Source of the DNA: CAZMRW01 sp964568805
Lineage (GTDB): Bacteria; Pseudomonadota; Gammaproteobacteria; Methylococcales; Methylomonadaceae
Assembly: GCA_964568805.1 (NCBI GenBank)
Contig: CAZMRW010000053.1
Location: 1-29,744 of the forward strand
Direction: 5' to 3'
DNA: 29,744 nt
Shown: piece by piece, positions 25,357 to 29,744 of the stretch
Layout of the letters: the number at the start of each line of letters is the position of its first letter
Numbering within the stretch: the first letter of the stretch is position 1
The notes under the pieces: model-generated
Database searches by the model: none
The model's input: only the letters and a program-made list of their open reading frames with translations
Told to the model about the DNA's origin: nothing
Made by a program: the position numbers and the translations under genes

Positions 25357-25849
25357 CAATATGCCAAGTTTCAAAAGGGTGTATATTCGGGTAAAAATAT
25401 CTAAGTCGAATTTAGTTGGCTTGGTTTGGAATAGAACGATTTATGGGACAGAAGATCTTCACTATCGCTAAACCCTCCTACACGTTCAATCTTGTTGTTA
25501 GAATTAAATATCAATCTGAAATAAGTACTTATTTTCTGTAAGAATTACTTGTTTCACTCTCTTTACATTGGCTATATGGGAATAAGTAAAAGGCTTATTA
25601 GTTGCGATTGAATTCCATTCTTTACTATTCAAAAGTAAGAAGCCCTAATTACTATGGCGGTTCGCCTTTAGATCCGTAGGTGGAACAATCCCATGCTGCA
25701 ATAGGCGGCTGTTTTCGGGGTTGCCCACCGTCTCCACCTTGCCGAATACTGAAATAACGGTCAACGAAAAACTGTAGATCGTATAATCATGGATTTGGAT
25801 ACTCTGAGGAACGAAGCCCATCAATCGTGAATGTTGGAATGTACCTTGT
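25357..25849. other. A+T-rich intergenic stretch after hicAB
   Basis: I see no supported gene. The left two thirds are A+T-rich and unlike the surrounding coding DNA, while 25650-25745 is G+C-richer and resembles decayed coding sequence. On the minus strand one frame there reads VFGKVETVGNPENSRLLQHG before running into the end of the methyltransferase gene, but I do not recognise it. The base change and lack of genes suggest an old insertion or deletion site. Confidence 0.4.
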
Positions 25850-26494
25850 TTAGTCCTTCCTATACTCGATCCGTTTACTGACAATGGCCAGCCAAGGTTG
25901 ATGTTCGCGAGGCAGGCCTGGCGGCCGGTAATAGTAATGCAGGATTTCAAAGTTTGCAGCGGCAAGAAAGCGTTCGCTGGTTTCCAGCTCCATATAATGC
26001 CCGTAACGCCGGCCGCTCATTGATTCTTCATTTCCTCTGGGATTGGAGGTGAACAATATCCCTCCGCATCGTAAGGCACGGTGCAGTTTGTTTAACACAC
26101 TCGCTAATTGCTGACGGGGAACATGGAATAATGAGGCATTGGCAAAAATGCCGTCAAATGCCTGATCGGGCAAATCCAATTCCAGAAAGTTTTGCTGTAA
26201 AACCGGGCAGCCGGTCAGTTCGGCGGCCATTTTACAAAATGCGGCGCTGCCATCCAGACCCACCGGACGATGGCCGAGAGACTTAAAATAATGGATGTCT
26301 CTGCCGGGACCGCAGCCAAAATCAAGTATATCCAGCGGCTTTACCTTTTGAAAAGCGCCCAAAAACGCGGCGATATTTTGCGACACATCATGGTCTTTGG
26401 TTCCCTCCCAAAACGGCTGGGCATGCTCATCATAATGGGCAATGGTTTGCCGGGTTATTTCGTTTAAATGATTGATCGTTAGCGGTTTTGACAT
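25850..26494 (-). CDS. Class I SAM-dependent methyltransferase
   Basis: A 214-residue methyltransferase with a Rossmann-like SAM fold. Motif I is ILDFGCGPGRDIHYF near residues 55-69, the acidic residue that binds the ribose is in VGLDGSAAFC, motif II-like AFDGIFANASLFHVP near 113-127, and motif III GGILFTSNPRGNEES near 143-157. The C-terminal part has the YGHYMELETSERFLAAANFEILHYY segment common to this group of small-molecule methyltransferases (PF13489/PF08241-like). It is a single gene with no obvious operon partner, so the substrate cannot be told. The start at 26494 has no strong ribosome site. Confidence 0.88.
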   Translation of the reverse strand: MSKPLTINHLNEITRQTIAHYDEHAQPFWEGTKDHDVSQNIAAFLGAFQKVKPLDILDFGCGPGRDIHYFKSLGHRPVGLDGSAAFCKMAAELTGCPVLQQNFLELDLPDQAFDGIFANASLFHVPRQQLASVLNKLHRALRCGGILFTSNPRGNEESMSGRRYGHYMELETSERFLAAANFEILHYYYRPPGLPREHQPWLAIVSKRIEYRKD

Positions 26495-26502
26495 AAAGCG
26501 TA

Positions 26503-26643
26503 TTAATCCATGTGACGCCTATCAATATAAATTAATTTCTCCGGCAAATCCGGTTTAATTTGCGCCGACGCCGGGAAGCGATTGTCGGGTGGATAGCTGC
26601 TGACGCCAATCCGGCCTTCGACGATGTAAACGGCGATTAAAAT
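26503..26643 (-). pseudogene. Possible C-terminal remnant of an unknown gene
   Basis: An open frame of 46 codons with no start codon at its head reads ILIAVYIVEGRIGVSSYP, then PDNRFPASAQIKPDLP and EKLIYIDRRHMD, ending at TAA 9 bases before the methyltransferase start. Codon use looks coding-like, but an in-frame TGA (26644-26646) lies immediately upstream. It may be the tail of a gene whose front was deleted. I do not recognise the family. Confidence 0.3.
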
Positions 26644-26835
26644 TCACCCTCTCTGCTGAACTTTATCACACCCTAAAAATCAAAACATATTTTTACCCGC
26701 CATCGTTCATTAGACATAATTTAGGCTATGAAAAAAGACTTCACTGCCATATTTTGTTAAAATGTTTAAGGTTATAATTCTCGTACTCTAAAAGTGCCGA
26801 GCATCTAAAAAAGCGTAGTTTCCCGAGGTTATCGT
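26644..26835. other. Upstream region of the multicopper oxidase gene
   Basis: A+T-rich spacer, presumably with the oxidase promoter. TTATAATTC near 26773-26780 gives a TATAAT -10-like element about 57 bases before the start codon, and TTGTTA about 20 bases upstream of it could be a -35. No copper-responsive (CueR-type) dyad was recognised. GAGG precedes the start codon. Confidence 0.35.
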
Positions 26836-28596
26836 ATGCAAAAAACACTTCTTACCGTTATATGGGGCTTATTATTGCTCCTTATACAGCCCTGGAGCCA
26901 GGCGGCCAGTGACCTGCCTCCCACTGCCAAAGCCGAAATGGGACCCGTGGAAGAAGTCTGTTCGAACTTTACCGATCCGAAATGGCGTGAAGCGCAAGTC
27001 GTTGATGGCGTCACCATTCAGGAATCAAGACTATGCAATCCGGATAATCCGGCCGAAATCGCCGCCTTTGTCAAGGGCACCAACAATGTTTCAATGGACA
27101 CGTTGATGGAAACGCAACTCGCTGCCGATGCCATCACGGTATCTGACGACATGGACGGCGACGGCGACCCCGACAAATACATCATCAAGCTCGAAGTAGC
27201 CGAACTCAACGGCCATTCGCCTGATATGAAAGAACCGACGACCACCTTCGATATTGCACCCGGCATACAGCCGACTTTCTGGGTTTTCGCGCCGAAAACG
27301 CGGGACATGTCCACGCTCAGCCTTTATGAACCGGTCGCCAACCCGTTGCTGCGCGCGCCGTCTCCGGTCATTCGCGTGGAACAGGACGATATCGTTTGGC
27401 TGATCCTGGAAAACACCCATTATCTGCCGCATTCGATCCACCTGCACGGTATCGATCACCCGTTTATGTCTCATGGCGGCGAAGGCAATGAAGGCGTCGC
27501 CCAAACCAGCAACATGGATACGATGCCGGGTGAAAGCAAACTTTATGTCATCAAGCCCCGCCAGGCCGGCACGATGTATTATCACTGCCATGTGCAGCCC
27601 CATACCCATATTCCGATGGGCTTGCAAGGCATCTTCGTGGTCGAGGAAAACCGTCCGAACAACTGGGTGCAGGTCTTTAACATCGGGGCCGGCCAGGTCC
27701 GCCATCCGTCGGTTGCGGTCCTGGAAAAATATTCCAGAGAATACGACCTGCACTATCAGTCTGCGGACAAGGAATTGCATGAACTGGCCGCCAGATCGGC
27801 GAACGATCCGCGCCTGATAGCGAAACATATGAACATGGAGTACGACGTTACAGACTCCACCGACGATTACTTCATGCTCAACGGCCGCTCTTTCCCTTAT
27901 ACGTTAAGAGAATCGCTTATTCATATGGATAAAGACGAGAAGGTTAAGCTCCGAGTTTATAATGGCACCCAGGAGACAGTGGCTTTACATTTACATGGAC
28001 ATAAACCTACATCAACCCACTACGATGGCGTCGACAACGGTCCCGGTTCCTTTATAACCCGCGACGTCCACGGCCTGACGCCGGCGCAGCGCTTGGACCT
28101 GGAACTCAGCGGCGTCGATGACGGCTTGCACAGCTTCGGCCAGGGCATCTGGATGTTCCATGACCATGTCGAAAAAGCCTTTACCACCGATGGCGTCGGC
28201 GAGGGCGGCGATATCAGCCTGGTTGTTTACAAAGGCTACTACGACGAACGAGGCATACCCGCCTCCCACGGCATGAGTCTTACCCAGTATTTCAGCAAGG
28301 CTTTCTGGAAGAGGAATTATCCGGTCTGGCAGGATTATGACTCCTTTCACAGTCTCGGTCTGCCGGATTTGAAAGCAAGCTATGAGCCATCGAAAAAAGC
28401 CGTACAAATAGCACCGCCGCCAAAATCCGGTAGCCCTGAAGCCCTGGCGGCTCAATCTCAAGCTCAAAGTGGTTCAGCGTTCGGCAAATTATTTTACGGT
28501 TTCATCCTTGGCATACTCGCCTATATCGTGATTGCCAAACGGCAATGGATCATTACCCATGTCAGAACTCTGGTTAAAAATAATCTGGCAAGGTAG
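26836..28596 (+). CDS. Two-domain multicopper oxidase, membrane-anchored
   Basis: A 586-residue exported cupredoxin protein. Residues 1-24 form a signal peptide ending SQA. Near residue 98 a DMDGDGDPD segment looks like a calcium loop. First cupredoxin domain: HSIHLHG (H199, H202, H204) and YYHCHVQPHTHIPMG (H250, C251, H252, H256, M261). This gives a complete type 1 copper site (H199, C251, H256, M261; Cys-x4-His-x4-Met). Second domain: HLHGH (H385, H387) and FHDH (H442, H444), where Asp443 replaces the cysteine. Eight His-x-His histidines are thus available for the trinuclear site, and type 1 copper is in the first domain only, as in type C two-domain oxidases. A C-terminal hydrophobic helix (near 557-575) followed by basic residues would anchor it in the inner membrane. 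The substrate is unknown. Confidence 0.92.
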   Translation: MQKTLLTVIWGLLLLLIQPWSQAASDLPPTAKAEMGPVEEVCSNFTDPKWREAQVVDGVTIQESRLCNPDNPAEIAAFVKGTNNVSMDTLMETQLAADAITVSDDMDGDGDPDKYIIKLEVAELNGHSPDMKEPTTTFDIAPGIQPTFWVFAPKTRDMSTLSLYEPVANPLLRAPSPVIRVEQDDIVWLILENTHYLPHSIHLHGIDHPFMSHGGEGNEGVAQTSNMDTMPGESKLYVIKPRQAGTMYYHCHVQPHTHIPMGLQGIFVVEENRPNNWVQVFNIGAGQVRHPSVAVLEKYSREYDLHYQSADKELHELAARSANDPRLIAKHMNMEYDVTDSTDDYFMLNGRSFPYTLRESLIHMDKDEKVKLRVYNGTQETVALHLHGHKPTSTHYDGVDNGPGSFITRDVHGLTPAQRLDLELSGVDDGLHSFGQGIWMFHDHVEKAFTTDGVGEGGDISLVVYKGYYDERGIPASHGMSLTQYFSKAFWKRNYPVWQDYDSFHSLGLPDLKASYEPSKKAVQIAPPPKSGSPEALAAQSQAQSGSAFGKLFYGFILGILAYIVIAKRQWIITHVRTLVKNNLAR

Positions 28597-28624
28597 TTCG
28601 CTGAATTGCACCGGGGAGTAATAA

Positions 28625-28652
28625 ACTCTGAATCATTTCACTGATTCAGAGT
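28625..28652 (+). terminator. 11-bp perfect hairpin after the oxidase gene
   Basis: ACTCTGAATCA and TGATTCAGAGT pair perfectly around a 6-base loop, 28 bases after the oxidase stop. No T-run follows, so it may be a weak intrinsic terminator or a 3'-end stabilising stem. Confidence 0.55.
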
Positions 28653-28891
28653 CTCCCGCTGCAAGAAAAATATAACAAAATGGTCGAGTAAGCCGATAGT
28701 TTTGGTTGCGGACATCCAAACAAGAAAAGTGATTTGCCGGACATGAACCCATTAGACCCATATGGGCCGTTTCCAAGCAAGTGGATGGTGACTGAGGTTG
28801 GGATGCCGCCTGTAAACAGCGTGGCAGTAGATATTAGAGAGATGCCGGGGTAACTACAAGAAACTGCATTAGAGAAATGTCCAACACTTTA
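28653..28891. other. Degenerate stretch with a short frame of unknown nature
   Basis: An ATG frame (28743-28853, plus strand, 36 codons) reads MNPLDPYGPFPSKWMV and onward, and the same frame is open upstream to a TAA near 28689. It has no recognisable product and no ribosome site. The stretch may be decayed coding DNA like the MFS remnant next to it. Confidence 0.3.
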
Positions 28892-29041
28892 TCATATCAG
28901 GCCTCCGAAAACCACCGATGGCACCAGTCCCATCAAGCGCGCAGCAATACCCGACTCAAAAGAACCCAGTTCGTTAGATGAGCCAATAAAAATGTCGTTG
29001 ATAGCGGAAACCCGACCGCGCATGGCATCGGGCGTCGACAA
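28892..29041 (-). pseudogene. Remnant of an MFS transporter gene
   Basis: The minus strand encodes LSTPDAMRGRVSAINDIF, then IGSSNELGSFESGIAARLMG and LVPSVVFGGLI before a TGA. The TPDAMRGRVSA-N and SNELG-FESG blocks are hallmarks of a loop and following helix in EntS-like major facilitator exporters. Full proteins have about 400 residues; only about 49 are left. The frame stops at both ends (TGA at 28892-28894; TAA at 29066-29068), and no start is present, so this is a decayed internal fragment. Confidence 0.75.
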
Positions 29042-29305
29042 TTTCTTGCTTTCTCCCTTGGAGCGTTAGAGCTAATAAATGACTTGCTTAGCAAAGTATT
29101 TCAGCTAACCGAAACTAGCATCTGGACGAGGCACAAAAACGATGGCGGCCACGAGAACGCGCATCGGGAGCGTATCTTAACCGGAATCGACGGATGGAGA
29201 GATGGGCGAATACCCCAGATGACGCGTTATTAAGGACTTAAGCATGGCGAATGTGGAAACTTTATAACCATTTTTTAGTCGGAGATTATTTAGGAGCCAG
29301 AAGCC
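29042..29305. other. Non-coding or decayed stretch before the STAS gene
   Basis: I see no supported gene. One plus-strand frame (about 29040-29234) is open and reads LGALELINDLLSKVFQ and onward to a TAA, but I do not recognise it and it has no good start. TATAAC near 29263-29268 may be a -10 element for the following gene. Confidence 0.3.
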
Positions 29306-29719
29306 ATGCTTTCGGTAGAAATTGATGAGATAAACGGTATTGCGATGCTTGAACCAGACGGGCCATTATCGCAAAACGACTTCGAAACGGCTGCAAAGGA
29401 TATTGACCCATATATCGAGCGAACCGGCCAGTTAAAGGGTCTTATTATTCATACAAAATCCTTTCCGGGCTGGGATTCATTCGCGGCGTTGGTAACGCAT
29501 TTCAGATTTGTTAAAGAGCATCATAAAAAAATTTCCCGTGTAGCATTTTCAACCGACTCTGTAGTTGGCCCTTTTGCAGAAGCAGTGGCTAGTCATTTTG
29601 TAAATGCGCAAGTAAAATTATTTTCTTATCAAGAGCTTGAGCAAGCTAGAAATTGGGTTGCCGGAGATACCGAAAATACAATTCGGGCACTAAAGTGGAC
29701 CCCGAAATCCGGACAGTAG
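29306..29719 (+). CDS. SpoIIAA-like STAS-fold protein
   Basis: A 137-residue protein of the SpoIIAA-like family (PF11964 type; STAS/SEC14 fold). It starts MLSVEIDEINGIAMLEPDGPLSQNDFE... in outline, with the beta-strand GLIIHTKSFPGWDSFAAL near 45-62, HFRFVKEHHKKISRVAFSTD near 66-85, and the terminal block FSYQELEQARNWV. These proteins are common, short and of unestablished role; lipid or small-molecule binding has been proposed for the fold. AGGAG lies 10 bases before the ATG. No partner gene is visible before the window ends. Confidence 0.82.
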   Translation: MLSVEIDEINGIAMLEPDGPLSQNDFETAAKDIDPYIERTGQLKGLIIHTKSFPGWDSFAALVTHFRFVKEHHKKISRVAFSTDSVVGPFAEAVASHFVNAQVKLFSYQELEQARNWVAGDTENTIRALKWTPKSGQ

Positions 29720-29744
29720 TTTAAGCTATGCCCTGACGGAAAAT

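Noticed and set aside
25645..25965. 106-codon minus-strand frame overlapping the methyltransferase end
   Set aside because: Its first third is an alternative frame of the methyltransferase gene and the rest is unrecognised; no start is supported.
27091..27828. 245-codon open frame antisense to the multicopper oxidase
   Set aside because: It covers the copper-ligand region of a well-supported gene and shows a composition typical of a shadow frame.

Overview
The window looks like a chromosomal segment from a gammaproteobacterium. Protein sequences, gene order (rsmD-coaD-yfhL-type ferredoxin, a divergent cyoE and M16 peptidase pair) and moderate base composition would suit a gamma-methanotroph of the Methylococcales, but no methane-oxidation gene is present, so that placement is inference. 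No tRNA, rRNA, CRISPR array or prophage was seen.

Layout. (1) Positions 61-697 hold a complete REP/RAYT unit: a REP-associated tyrosine transposase bracketed by two almost identical inverted REP palindromes, lying directly behind a PsiE-family membrane protein gene. (2) Positions 1289-4342, minus strand, are a compact cytochrome bd oxidase operon in the order cydP-cydA-cydB-cydX, with a 32-residue CydX. (3) Positions 4767-6676, minus strand, hold cyoE (heme O synthase) and, overlapping it by 4 bases, a TrpD2/YbiB-like gene. (4) Divergent from cyoE are two translationally coupled M16 peptidases (one with zinc ligands, one without), then rsmD, coaD and a 2[4Fe-4S] ferredoxin. (5) Positions 11205-19432 hold a full high-affinity potassium system: a KdpE-like box, a terminator-like hairpin in the leader, an unnamed 30-residue membrane microprotein, kdpF, kdpA, kdpB, kdpC, and the sensor/regulator kdpD-kdpE. 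(6) Positions 19703-24711 hold sbcD-sbcC. (7) From 24740 onward the region is more accessory: a HicA/HicB-type toxin-antitoxin pair with a tandem repeat over its promoter, a SAM methyltransferase, a membrane-anchored two-domain multicopper oxidase, a decayed stretch with a remnant of an MFS transporter, and a SpoIIAA-like (STAS) protein.

Most of the window is housekeeping or well-known physiology: terminal respiration, potassium uptake, envelope proteolysis, CoA and heme biosynthesis, DNA end processing. I found no convincing wholly new multi-gene system. The points most worth a second look are the intact REP/RAYT unit, the conserved-looking microprotein and possible attenuator ahead of kdpF, the HicA-like protein that lacks the usual catalytic histidine, and the anchored multicopper oxidase with its type 1 copper site in the first domain.
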